The position numbers were made by a program, and so were the translations under genes. The notes beneath the pieces were generated by a model that searched no databases, had not been told where the DNA came from, and saw only the letters and a list, made by a program, of their open reading frames with translations. A stretch of DNA of 64,000 nucleotides from Rutstroemia sp. NJR-2017a BVV2 (lineage: Eukaryota; Ascomycota; Leotiomycetes; Helotiales; Rutstroemiaceae), in NCBI GenBank assembly GCA_002946415.1, contig NJPS01000004.1, positions 997,001 through 1,061,000 on the forward strand. Direction: 5' to 3'. Positions 9,836-20,794 of the stretch are shown one piece after another; positions within the stretch are counted from its first letter, which is position 1, and every line of letters starts with the position of its first letter.

Positions 9836-12235
9836 ATGGCCGAAAGCGTAAGTACAACAGGAACATACATGTACTTCTGCTAACTTGCCGCAAGACGATG
9901 CCCGAGCGCCCAAAGCCGAGCAATGGAGAGACTTTCGGTAAGCTGTCTTCAAACAATATGCTTTGCAAGAGATGCTGAACAGTTTAGTGGATCAAGGCAT
10001 GGACCCTGATTCGTTGCTGCCTCTGAATGCCACTCCTCCACCTGGAGCATTTCCTCCCAAAGGGACCGACTACTACACCCTACCAAATGGTAAACCCACA
10101 TCTACTGATATTCAATTGCAGCTCTAAATCTTCGTTAGGTGCCCCAATTCAAAACCCACAGGCTAGCCAGAGAATCGGACGTCAACTCCGTGGTATTCTC
10201 CCGGTCTCTGACATCAACTTGATTGATCTGATCAGCCATATCACTCATGAGCGAATCCCAGAGAGGTAGAAGATCCAAACCCGTGATATATGACGAGTAA
10301 GCTAATGGACTGGAAGACTTGTGCATGCCAAGGGAGCAAGCGCCTATGGAGAGTTCGAAGTCACTCACGATATCACGTAAGTTCTTTTATTTATTTTCAT
10401 CCTTGATATTTTGAGGATTCGGAGCTAACGAGGACGCGCTTGATAGTGATATCACAAGTGCTGCTTTCTTGAACAAAGTTGGCAAAAAAACACCCCTTTT
10501 CGTTCGCTTCTCTACCGTCGCGGGTGAAAAAGGGTCCGCGGACAGCATTCGAGACTCTCGCGGATTTGCATTCAAAATGTACACTGAAGAGGGAAACCTC
10601 GATTGGTTATTCTTCAGCACAGTAAGTAAAAAGATGAAGCGGTGTACGACTTAATCTAACTTCTTACAGCCCGTTTTCTTCATCAGAGACCCTGCTAAGT
10701 TCCCATCTATGACACACGCTCAGAAGCGTGATCCCCAAACAAACCTGAAGAATCCAACTATGGTTCGTCGAAACCCCCTTGCACGTCTCAATTGTTACAC
10801 CTGCTAACTTTAAAACAGTTCTGGGAGTAAGAAGTTCGCCCAACGAGAGAAATCTTTGCGCTAACCGTGCTTGCAGTTTCTTCAACCAAAATGCTGAGGG
10901 ATATCACACTATCATGATGCTTTTCAGTGACAGGGGAACCCCAGTGTCTTATAGATACGCTGATATCTTCGGAATCAACACCTACAAGTTCACCAAGCCC
11001 GTAAGTTGGACGTAAACCCAAATAACTAGCTCTTTCTGATCGTAATGCAGGACGGATCCTTCAAATACGTCAAGATTCACCTCAAGACCAACCAAGGCGT
11101 CCAGAATCTGACTCATGATGAGTCTACCACAATCAGTGGTCAGGATCCGGATTATTTTACCAAGGATCTTTTCGACTCCATTCAAAAGGGCAACTACCCA
11201 TCGTGGGATGTCTACGCACAGGTCATCGACCCACTTGAGGCCGAGAACTACAAGACGAACATCTTTGATGCAACTAAGACCGTCTCGCAAAAAGACTACC
11301 CACTTATTCCATTCGGAAAGATTACTCTCAACAAGAACGTACAGAACTTCTTCACCGAGTCCGAGCAGTCTGCCTTCAACCCCGCCAATATCGTCCCAGG
11401 TTGGGATATAACCCCTGACCCAAGTAAGTAGATTTTCGAATGTCCGGCGGCCTTTCATTGACGGTCCTCACAGTTCTCCAAATCCGTATGTTCGCCTACG
11501 GCTCAACTCAACGCTACCGTCTCGGCGTAAACTTCAACCAATACCCCACCAACCGTCCCTTCTACACCTACAACCCCACACGCCGCGACGGATTCGCCAA
11601 CGTCGCCAACTACGGCGCTCAGCAGAACTACGTGGGAGCCGTCAACGGCGCACCAATCGTCAAAGCAGAACAGTACGAACAACATGCTGCTCACGAAGAA
11701 TGGATCGGAACAGTGACTGAATACGAGAGTGAAGTGACCGACAAGGATTTCGAACAACCTAGAGAATTCTGGGAAGTCTTGGGCCAGACCAAGGATCAGC
11801 AGAAGAACTTGGTTTATAACGTAGCGGATAACTTGAGCGGTGCTATTCAAAGCGTTAGGAAGCAAACTTATGGTAAGTTTAATGTCTTGCGTCCGTTCTT
11901 GAATTGTCGCAGCGGCTAACTAATGCACAACAGCAATCTTTAGAAGAATCGACCAGAAGCTTGGAGATTGGATCGAGAAGGAGACAGAGCTCATAGTTAA
12001 TGCTCACTCCAACGGTGAAGATATCCCAGGTATCGTCGTCGGTGGAGACATCGTGTCAGATGAGCAAATTAGCGGAAAGGGTGGAAGAAACTCCCCCTAC
12101 CCGGGCTCGGATTATACCCCAACTGCGAAGGCGAGATCGGTGAATGGCGATGCAAGCTTGCATGACCATGTGAAGTCGGTGGTTCAGGAGGGTGGTCTGT
12201 TCAATATCGTCAGCAAAGCTGAGATGAGGAAGTGA
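9836..12235 (+). CDS. Catalase-family haem protein lacking the distal Asn
   Basis: The twelve-exon model is 9836-9847, 9895-9937, 9988-10089, 10139-10265, 10317-10376, 10447-10621, 10670-10762, 10819-10826, 10877-11000, 11051-11423, 11474-11872 and 11934-12235, giving 605 residues. One exon is only 8 nt long (FWD). The catalase fold is clear: distal His in [10 protein letters not shown] (about 98), [27 protein letters not shown], and the proximal haem Tyr in [14 protein letters not shown] (about 381). In ordinary fungal catalases the segment before TPVFFIRDP reads VYNNTP; here it is LFFSTP, so the distal Asn that helps split H2O2 is absent. There is no signal peptide, so it is probably cytosolic or peroxisomal. 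It may be a catalase-related oxidase rather than a peroxide dismutator. The first exons are the least certain part. Confidence 0.88.
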
Positions 12236-13824
12236 GTGTTGGGAGTTGGATGAGATGTCAATACCTGTTGCGCTTTCCTTGCATGTTTAGGGGTGTATGT
12301 CTTCATTAGCTGGTCATGTATTGTAATATACCACACACTCTTTTTGGCATCACGCTAGGTGACCTTTCTGCCGCTGTTTCTTTCATAGTAATATCGAGAA
12401 GAAAAAGACCACCTCACATTGCGAGTCTGAAATTCTGCGTATTTTGAAGTGAGCCGATAGATCTGTGCAAACTCTGGAAAAGCAGTACTCGTCTAGTCGA
12501 ACACTACATCCCACAGAAGATGATACAATGCCAAGCACAAGGCTTGGGATACCGACTATAAGCTTCGCATGGACACTTGGCAATATCCATGAAAGCTTAC
12601 TCTTAACTTTACGAAGCCTGTTGTACGACTGAGTAGTTCCCGCTGGCACTAATGTAAGATCCATCGCTGATCCGGCTGGGCGCGAGCTGACAGTGGCTTT
12701 CGTATGCAGTAAGGCTGAGGGTCCGTATAAACCCCATTTGTGGGGTCGGGTGGCTGCTCAGCCAAAGCTGACGAAGATTGTTCCATCAGCAGGCCGTTTT
12801 GGAAAGTGAAGAAGCGGTGGAAATGCAGAGGTCAGAAATATGACTCGTCGTACGATATTAGTTAGGGTTTTCGGCTAGTATTGCGCTGGAAGACTCTTTC
12901 GATAGGCAGATGACTAGGAATATCTTCGTAATTCACTGAATAATTAGGGTGGTTTGGCTGGAAGTTATTTGACGGAAAGTGCTGACAGATTGTGTAATAT
13001 CAAACGACTCTCTTTCTCTCACCGTCGAGCGTGTCAAACTTTCATCCGACTTGTGCTCACACCTTTGATCGACGATTGGAACCTCAGTTCAACCTCCGGG
13101 CCCACGAAAATAGGTAAACCCCTAGTAAGACAATACCATGCAATGTTGAATAGCCTGCGCTCTTGACTGTTTTAACCTTCTGCATATCAGTGCCTACCCC
13201 CAGATACAGTAGATAGAAGCTCGATCCCGCGAAATTTCCTACGATGATACCGCCGTGTCCTAGTGACCCTGTGTAGCCGATAAAGTGATGAGTAATAATC
13301 GTATGCTGCAGAAAGTGAACCTCCCGCTCTGACGGGGCTAGGAATGCCGGCTTCGGGAACAAGTGAAGAAAGGGTCCGCGCAAGGAAATTTCGGGTTAGT
13401 AGAACCATTGTGCTTCTGTCAGCAAGCCGACTATGAAGGAACTTTAACTAGCCTTCGCAGGCTGCTTAGAGTTCTTTCATCAGGGGCTTTCTATCTTCTT
13501 CTGGCTTAAAATCAATTGCTAGGCGGAAACGTTCAGAAGTATACGACAAGAGACTTGTAAGTAGAAGATGCAGATCATGGACTACATATGTGGGCGCGTG
13601 AAACTATTCAACCCACGTAGAAGGCAAATCAGTCATTGATAATATAGGAAGAGTTGCACTTGTTATTTCTGAGCGGGTGCCTGTCGGATGAGGACCTCCA
13701 TATTTGATGGTGTACACACATGGCGAGCAACATCAAAATTACAATGCAATCATTCTCACGATTGCAAAGAAGACGTGAAGTAGCTAACACCGATAAACAT
13801 CCACAGGAACCATGAAAGACTCGG
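12236..13824. other. Intergenic region, no gene recognised
   Basis: About 1.6 kb between the 3' ends of convergent genes. Short frames on both strands (12383-12664, 13084-13408) have no recognisable motifs. Confidence 0.5.
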
Positions 13825-14776
13825 TTAGGTATGTTTGGCTAATGAGGGCAATGATTCCGTGATTGTTGCAACGGCCCATCGCAGTGTCGTCGTCATGTCA
13901 ACATCTGGAAACCCATCCTGACATTTGATATCCTTATCAGCAAGAACATTCTTTTTGAGCTGTCCGTCAACATCACCGTCTTCGAACATCCACTTGTGAT
14001 TTTCGACATAATTTGGCCAGACGATCTTGTCAACATATCCTGGTGGATCCTCCCAAAACCCTTCCAGGGTAGCATATCCACTACGGGCTTCTCTTCGGGC
14101 TTTCGCCTTAGCATAGCTTACTCGTAGGAATAGCTTCAAATCGAGTTGAGATTGAACTGGTGCTAGAGAATCCGAATACAGAAGGAAACCGTCAAATAGG
14201 CATATGCTGGTGGGGTTAGATGCATCCTGTAGGATACCGTGGCCGGGATTTCCAGGCTGAAGCCACTCTTTTACTTGCGATTTGACCTCCGCGATTGCCT
14301 CATCCGGTACAGGACATTCCCCCACGGAGTTTCTGTCTTGGTATGAATCAAGGTCGGGCTACGAGGAGTCAGTCATTATGCTGGACATGTGCCTTTTGTC
14401 TGAGGCGGTGCTGAGTTGGGGAGAAGGATTGCGAACAGGTAATGAGGCATTTTCATGAACATATTCAAGCGTCTCTACAATCCTGGGGATGTTCAGCGAC
14501 TCTGCGCAATCCCAATCTACCAGGTCGTCCTTTTTAGGCAGCCTATGGAAATGTTAGACTTTGAGCTCCCTACAACCATATGAAATGCAATGAATGAGTA
14601 TAAGGATAGACTCGGCGAGTCGGCACTTACTTCTCCTCTGGTAAATAGAAATCATCTTCATGCACAATGAAGGTACTTGGAAATATATCACGCAACAAAC
14701 GACTGAGTGTTGTTTTACCGCTTGACGACGGGCCACTGATACCAATCACGATGGCTTTATGAGGAGCTGCCATCAT
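13825..14776 (-). CDS. NRK1: Nicotinamide riboside kinase
   Basis: Three exons, 14776-14631, 14542-14437 and 14358-13825, encode 261 residues (260 if the second Met is used). A P-loop GISGPSSSGKTTLSRLL lies near residue 15, followed by IVHEDDFYLPEEK, the HEDDFY motif typical of fungal nicotinamide riboside kinases in the uridine-kinase fold. The family phosphorylates nicotinamide riboside to NMN in NAD salvage, in the cytosol. Exon 2 followed straight through would hit an in-frame TAG; a 78-nt intron (14436-14359, with a CTGAC-like branch point before ctcgtag) removes it and joins the LDSYQDRNSVG segment. That second intron has a non-canonical gttcgc donor and rests on frame logic. Confidence 0.85.
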
Positions 14777-15342
14777 CGAAGTGTACCCACTGGTAAAGTA
14801 TCGAAACCCTCGTGGTTCTTTCTGGACGTGATGTTGTCGTTGTGAACACTGCACAAGTGGGCTGGCGGACTCGGAGAGCCCCTCCACCAGAATTGGTTAG
14901 TTCGGCCAGCGGCGCTCTGACCAATCACCAAGATGACGAACCCTTCCGATATCAGCGATAAAGTAACTGTCGCCAGATGTTCATCAGACGACAACTTCTC
15001 AACTTAGTAAGGCAATTCCGATGAAGGGACGGACGAGGGTAGGAGAAGCTAGTTAATATTTGACACAGACAAGACTTCTTGTTCGGTGGTTAGTTCTTGA
15101 TGTTTTTGATGTTTTTGGCAAATTGGTCCACAGCCGAATGGATGCCGGTCAATCCTCAGCCGCGCCAATCGGAAGCACTAGTGGGCAGTTTCTGGGGCAC
15201 CAGCAGCGCACTCGGCCGGAGCACCTCTGATTTATTTGCTGCTTCCTTTTGCCCATTTCTGAAGTTATAATCCTACCACCCTCGCATTGCATTCACTTGA
15301 ACTGTTCTCCCTCCTCCCTCTTAATTTCTAACACTCTTCAAC
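14777..15342. other. Divergent promoter region
   Basis: Shared upstream region of the kinase (minus) and the aspartate aminotransferase (plus). A pyrimidine-rich tract (ctccctcctccctc) about 35 bp before the ATG at 15343 is typical of strongly expressed fungal genes. Confidence 0.5.
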
Positions 15343-16902
15343 ATGCTTTCTTCCGTCAGGGTTGCCAGCAGGCAAGCAATCACTCGAGGCATTGCTGCCA
15401 GAAACTGTGTTGCCATCAGACAAGCTTCCACATGGGCTGATGTACCTCAAGGTCCTCCAGTATGTATCCCAAGGAAGCAAACGAAACATTCATCAGTGCT
15501 AATGTGCCATAGGATGTAAGTAAACGGTTCTTGGCTCTTTCAAGAGAATAAGGTCTAATTGTGCATTGATTCTGTTCAGGCCATTCTAGGTATGAGTCAA
15601 TTCTTAGACGCCGTTTTGGTTCTACTTTTTCTAACAATTTTTCATAGGTATCACCGAGGCCTTCAAAGCAGACAGCTTCAAGGAGAAGATCAACTTGGGT
15701 GTGTAATGCCAGTGCGCTGTCTTCAGAGGCTAGCTGACTTTCATTCCAGGTGTCGGCGCATACAGAGACGATAAAGGTCAACCATATGTCCTCCCCTCCG
15801 TCCGGACCGCCGAAGACAAAGTCGTTACCTCGAAACTGAACAAAGAGTATGCTGGTATTACTGGTGTGCCGGAATTCACCAAGGCGGCTGCTGTCCTCGC
15901 ATATGGCGAAGGATCGAGTGCTCTCGATCGTCTAGTGATTACCCAATCCATCTCTGGAACTGGCGCTCTCCGAATTGGCGGTGCCTTCCTTCAACGATTC
16001 TACCCTGGCGCGAAGAAGATCTATATCCCAACACCATCATGGGCAAACCATGCTGCTGTGTTCAAGGACTCGGGTCTTGAGGTTGAGAAGTACAGATACT
16101 ACAACAAGGACACAATTGGTCTGGATTTCGAGGGTATGGTTGCGGACATCAAAGGAGCACCCAAGGGAAGCATCTTCTTGCTTCACGCGTGTGCGCACAA
16201 CCCCACTGGTGTGGACCCAACTATTGAGCAGTGGAAGGAGATTAGTGACGCCGTCAAGGCTGGTGAGCACTACGCATTCTTCGACATGGCGTACCAAGGA
16301 TTTGCCTCCGGAGACACAGACAAAGATGCTTTCCCCGTCCGCCACTTCGTTGAGCAAGGCCACAACCCATGTCTCGCTCAATCATTTGCTAAGAACATGG
16401 GACTCTACGGTGAACGTGTGGGTGCCTTCTCCATTGTTTGTGCGGACGCGGACGAGAAGAAGCGTGTTGATTCACAAATTAAAATCCTCGTTCGACCGCT
16501 ATACTCCAACCCCCCCGTTCACGGTGCACGTATCGCTTCTACCATTCTTAACGACAAGGCCCTCAACCAGCAATGGCTTGGTGAGGTCAAGGGAATGGCT
16601 GACCGTATCATCACGATGAGAGCTTTGTTGAAGAAGGAACTTGAGAACTTGGGCTCAAAGCACGACTGGAGCCACATCACTAGCCAAATTGGCATGTTCG
16701 CATACACTGGCTTGACCCCTGAGCAGATGGATAAGTTGGCCAAGGAGGTGAGCAGTCTCGTCCCATATGTATCGACTAACGAATGCTAATTTAATTCTAG
16801 CACTCCGTATACGCCACCAAGGATGGTAGAATTTCAGTCGCAGGTATCACATCCGCAAACGTCAAGAGACTGGCTGCTGCTATTCACGCTGTTAAGCCTT
16901 AA
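15343..16902 (+). CDS. Aspartate aminotransferase, mitochondrial type
   Basis: Six exons, 15343-15459, 15513-15515, 15580-15589, 15648-15698, 15750-16747 and 16801-16902, encode 426 residues. The N-terminal 30 residues are rich in Arg, Ser and Ala ([20 protein letters not shown]), a mitochondrial presequence. The class I aminotransferase fold follows: [40 protein letters not shown], and the PLP-binding Lys in [15 protein letters not shown]. The enzyme interconverts aspartate/2-oxoglutarate and oxaloacetate/glutamate in the malate-aspartate shuttle. Exon 2 is only three nucleotides (GAT, giving the conserved Asp in GPPDAILG) and exon 3 only ten. C-terminal [17 protein letters not shown] is typical. 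Confidence 0.95.
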
Positions 16903-17219
16903 ATGGATCTATTACCGCAAAATATATCGACATGGCATGGAGCATAAGCACGTTTGATTATTTTCCTGTACCTGGATAAATCGAACAGATAGAGATCCAA
17001 TGTATAACATAAGAACAAAGTCATCTTCACTCAATGTCGCTGGAATAGTATAACGTAGATGTTCATAAATTCGTGAATCATAACTTCCGGCTTCGCCCAT
17101 TTTGAAGTTCTATGTTCCGGTTCGGCTCTTCGTCATCTCTCGCTGTTCAGAATCTAATAGATGTTGTAGATAGACTGCCAGTAAGATACCACCTTGTCGT
17201 CCTTCACTTCACTACCATC

Positions 17220-18298
17220 CTATCTGCCCCTCAACTTCTCCACATCCCTCCCCACATCCTCCACCTCCACTTTCAACTCCGCATACACCCTCGCAATCTC
17301 CCTCATAACCTTCTCCTTCCCCCCATCCCCTTCCCTCCCCACCCCATACCCCCACAACTCCCTCCTCAACCCCCGTTCCCTCTCCTTCAGCCGCTCCCGC
17401 CCATTCTTCAACTCCCGCATGTAGTTCCCTAACGCCGCACTCGTCCGCTCATCGTAGATTATCTTCTCGCCTCGCAGATACCGCTCTTTTAATTCCAAGG
17501 CTAGGGTTTGGGCTGAGAGTGAGAGGTGCGATATCTTGGAGACGGAGTGACGAGATAAAGGTCCGTGTTTCTGGCGCTCGAGGAGCTGGATTATGGACCG
17601 GTGGAGCGTGTGGTAGGTGTGCAGGAGGTGGGTGGTTTGGTTGGTGAGGAGGACGCGGGATTGGGCGAGAGAGTGCTTTTTAGTGGTATTGTTGGTGAGG
17701 AGGGATATGGTGGTAGGTAGGAGGGTGGGTAGGTGGCGATGGAGGAAGGAGGGGTTGGTGGTAGGGTTTTGGATGCGTGCGAGGGAGAGGGCGGAGGAAT
17801 GGAGGTGTGTGGAGAGGAGGGTGCTGATGAGGGGGAGGTGTGTTTGTAGAGTATGGTATTGCGGCGCTGATGTTAGAAGAGTGATCGATTGTTTCGAGAG
17901 GGAGGGAAGGGATAGTTGTGTTGTAAGGAGGATTATGAGTTCGATTACTTCGGGTGGGAGGACCTTTTGTGAGGGGGCTTGAGAGATTCGAGTTGCCGGT
18001 TTGCTTGCGGCAGGCGAGATATCGAGGGAGGAAAGGGAATCGATTAAAATCCTGGACTTGGCCGCTTCGATTCGAGCAGCTTTCAGAGACTTGGCCTCTG
18101 TTAGTGAATGCGCAGATTTGGGGAAAGAGAACCTACTGCAGCGACAGCATCCCGCTCTTTTTGCGCGGGATGGTTTTTGGTTGATCCATCAGGATTTAGA
18201 ATTTCTGCAGATAGCCTCTCATGAAGTTTTGCAAATTTAGGGTTGCTCTGGAGTATAGCTTCCTCAATTGGAGGGAGCATGTTGTTCTGTGGAATCAT
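17220..18298 (-). CDS. Conserved fungal coiled-coil protein, possibly HAUS4-like
   Basis: Two exons, 18298-18137 and 18095-17220, encode 345 residues. The 41-nt intron uses gtaggt and an acceptor after taacagag. The N-terminus (LPPIEEAILQSNPKFAKLHERL, then LNPDGST) resembles uncharacterised filamentous-fungal proteins related to augmin subunit 4, which help nucleate microtubules on the spindle. The middle is helical with many Leu/Thr, and residues 240-345 are highly charged and coiled-coil-like (ELKNGRERLKERERGLRREL). The plus strand of this tract also has open frames because of its skewed composition, but those lack motifs. The HAUS4 link is from memory of the N-terminal pattern and is tentative; a gene here is likely. 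Confidence 0.65.
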
Positions 18299-19586
18299 GA
18301 ATACAGAATGGTATATTTTGTTTACATCCCGATAAGGCTGAGGGGTGCATTTATAATTATGCAGGATGCATAAAGAGGTGCATTTTTGTAGCCATCTCGG
18401 GCCGCCTCCGGGTCCGTTAAATCAACGACGTGCCGTCACACCTTCGTGTCTGGGACAGCTTGCTCATGAAGGCAAACTCTCGTTTTCACTGAGCTTCGTG
18501 AAATCGGGAAATTGTTTCTAGTCCTAGAATATTTTCATTCTAAACCGAAGACAGCATCTTGGAGCAAAAACCCCATACCCCTCCTCTAGCCAACGGTTGT
18601 CCCCACACTGCTCAAAGATCCTCGGATTTTAACGGTTAAGAACGTGTGACTACGATCGTCGAGAGAGATAGAAACGCTCTTTGCTCTCAATGCCGTTAAA
18701 ACAGCGACTGGATCTGTCCATGAACAAGCATGGAAGTCAGGGGATTCCTGCTTAAAAGAGCTATACATGGTCTGGCAAGTGCCGGTTTGCACACAGATGC
18801 TTGTATATAACACTTCTTCGAGACCATATATTCTCAGGTCGGGAAAGTTAGTTTGGCCCTGCCTTTCTTCCCCGTCTTTGGAGTAAGAATCGGTCCGTGG
18901 AGTAGGAAAATTTCTAATCCAATCCTTCAGCAGGTATTTTTTACAAGTTCTCATTCAATACACCCTACTATCATTTTTGTTTGTCGCTTGTTAGCTGAAA
19001 GCTGGGCGAAAATTTGTGTCCTTTCAAACCAAAGCAATAGGGGCTTTGCATCTATGTGTGGTATCAGCAAGTGCCATATTCATATAGGGTAGATTGAAAT
19101 CGTCCTACTTGATGGTAGTGATCCGCTGATTCTACAGAGTCCGAAGAAACTTTTATTCTACTTCAGTTGCGAAAATCATCGTTATCCTCATCAGAGCGGT
19201 TATAGTTTACACTCACTACCTTGCCTATCGAATCTTGTCACTCGGGAGTACATTTCTCGAATCTCGGCATGCCTACTTGAAGGCTACTTCATTGTTCCTA
19301 CACTATCTCCAATTTCTTTCTTTATCCGTGTCTAGTCAGTGACAAAACAAAAAAAGAATTTTAAACAATGATGTCATACACAACTAAATGTATCTTATTT
19401 CTCTTTCATTCAGAATCGTTCTTTCATGTCTCATAAGAACAGGCTTCGAACAAATAGTCTCTTATATTTATATCTATGTCGCAAAGCTTCAATTACTACC
19501 ACAAATGATTCAGGATCATCATTTTCCACGCCTAAGTGACTAATTCTGCAAGTTCTCTCTACAAATTTACTGTACGAAGCTCGAAA
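18299..19586. other. Intergenic region, no gene recognised
   Basis: About 1.3 kb. A minus-strand frame at 18586-18954 has no family signature. Promoters of the flanking divergent genes should be here. Confidence 0.5.
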
Positions 19587-19871
19587 ATGGAGGACAACTC
19601 TAACCAACAACAACTAAATGGCCAAGTGCAACGGCCCGTTCTACCGACTCGGTGTTCCCGAGGCTGCATGTATCGGCGTCAATTCGGTTGTACAAGATGC
19701 GGCGCTCGAACTCCTGACTGGAGCTCTCACTCGCGTCCTGAAGCCTGCTTTACCTGTGAAATTGGGGAGACAGAACCATACTTATGGGGAGGAAGGGAAA
19801 CTGAAGTTAAAATATGCAATAACTGCAGAGGGACTCCTGACGAGAGGTTGTGGACGATTGGGGCTAGGTGA
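19587..19871 (+). CDS. Small four-knuckle Cys protein A
   Basis: A 95-residue protein from the ATG at 19587. It has eight Cys in four pairs: C23/C27, C35/C38, C54/C57 and C77/C80. This looks like two zinc ribbons or a cross-brace zinc fold. No signal peptide or membrane segment is present. The family is not recognised. It shares its pair spacing (7 residues between pairs one and two, 19 between pairs three and four) with the product of 20276-20572, which suggests an old tandem duplication. An overlapping frame (19618-19884) lacks the pattern. Confidence 0.55.
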   Translation: MEDNSNQQQLNGQVQRPVLPTRCSRGCMYRRQFGCTRCGARTPDWSSHSRPEACFTCEIGETEPYLWGGRETEVKICNNCRGTPDERLWTIGAR

Positions 19872-20275
19872 GCACCTATGGTAACTGTGACAAGGGATTT
19901 CAGATCTCTTATATGGCATCGTATTTCCAAGTCTCTGCGATGACTCCACGTTTCTCATTTGACCGATTCTTTATTTATCCAATCTCAAATTTTACTATCC
20001 AAATATTTTTCTAATCTCAGTTTTTGTGTGCTTCGCTTCGCTTCTTCCCAAATAGTTTTCGAGTCAATGGCCTTTTTCGTGAGCTTGTATCAACAAATAC
20101 TTTATCTAGGAGCTGTCAAGAATGAACGAACAGACAAGTCATTCATGTGAGAACAAGCATCGAACAAACAAATCCCAATCGTATATAAGTAACTCATCAG
20201 CCTCCTTATTCACACACCAAACAATCCACAGCAGAATTAATTCCCAAATATACATGGATAACCCGAAAAGACAAA

Positions 20276-20572
20276 ATGTCAAACGTCCCAATATCTCCAT
20301 GTGCAATATGCTCCTACGCGGAGTACACGCATTGCACTCAATGCAACCGGTATCAATCTAACTTGAATTCTCTGCAACGTGCTGGTAACGCATCTTCCTG
20401 TTCAACCTGCATTGCTTGGATCACGAGGCCACAGGAATATGTGGGAGTACAAATAGAAGTAAATGGATGCGCGGCGTGTTATGCGAGTGATGAGGACCGT
20501 AATGTAATTACTCCTAGAATCGACGAACCTAAGCAAAGCCCAAAATCCGCTAAATTCACTGAACATCTGTAA
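20276..20572 (+). CDS. Small four-knuckle Cys protein B
   Basis: A 98-residue protein with CxxC pairs at C9/C12, C20/C23, C42/C45 and C65/C68. The inter-pair distances 7 and 19 match those of the upstream small protein, while the middle spacing is 18 instead of 15. The sequences are otherwise very different (CAICSYAEYTHCTQCNRYQ here), so the pair is either diverged or under structural constraint only. Unknown function; zinc binding is a reasonable inference. The C-terminus is hydrophilic (DEPKQSPKSAK). Confidence 0.55.
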   Translation: MSNVPISPCAICSYAEYTHCTQCNRYQSNLNSLQRAGNASSCSTCIAWITRPQEYVGVQIEVNGCAACYASDEDRNVITPRIDEPKQSPKSAKFTEHL

Positions 20573-20794
20573 CTTCGAAGTCGTTTCTTGGGATTTCTAG
20601 GACGATTTTACTATTACAAGATAATTTCTAAACTTGAATATTACAATATTACCTCGGGAACTAAATATTTACAAAGAAGATATATTAAATCTAAGTAAAA
20701 TGGAAATCAAATAAGTTTAAAGATAAAGATAGTAACTATGAAAAATGCGATTCTTAGAATAAATATAAGTTCAAGATCTGGAAGTTGATTTTAT

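Noticed and set aside
17112..17982. Plus-strand frames opposite the coiled-coil gene
   Set aside because: They arise from strong strand composition skew; the minus strand gives a continuous 345-residue protein with normal splice sites.
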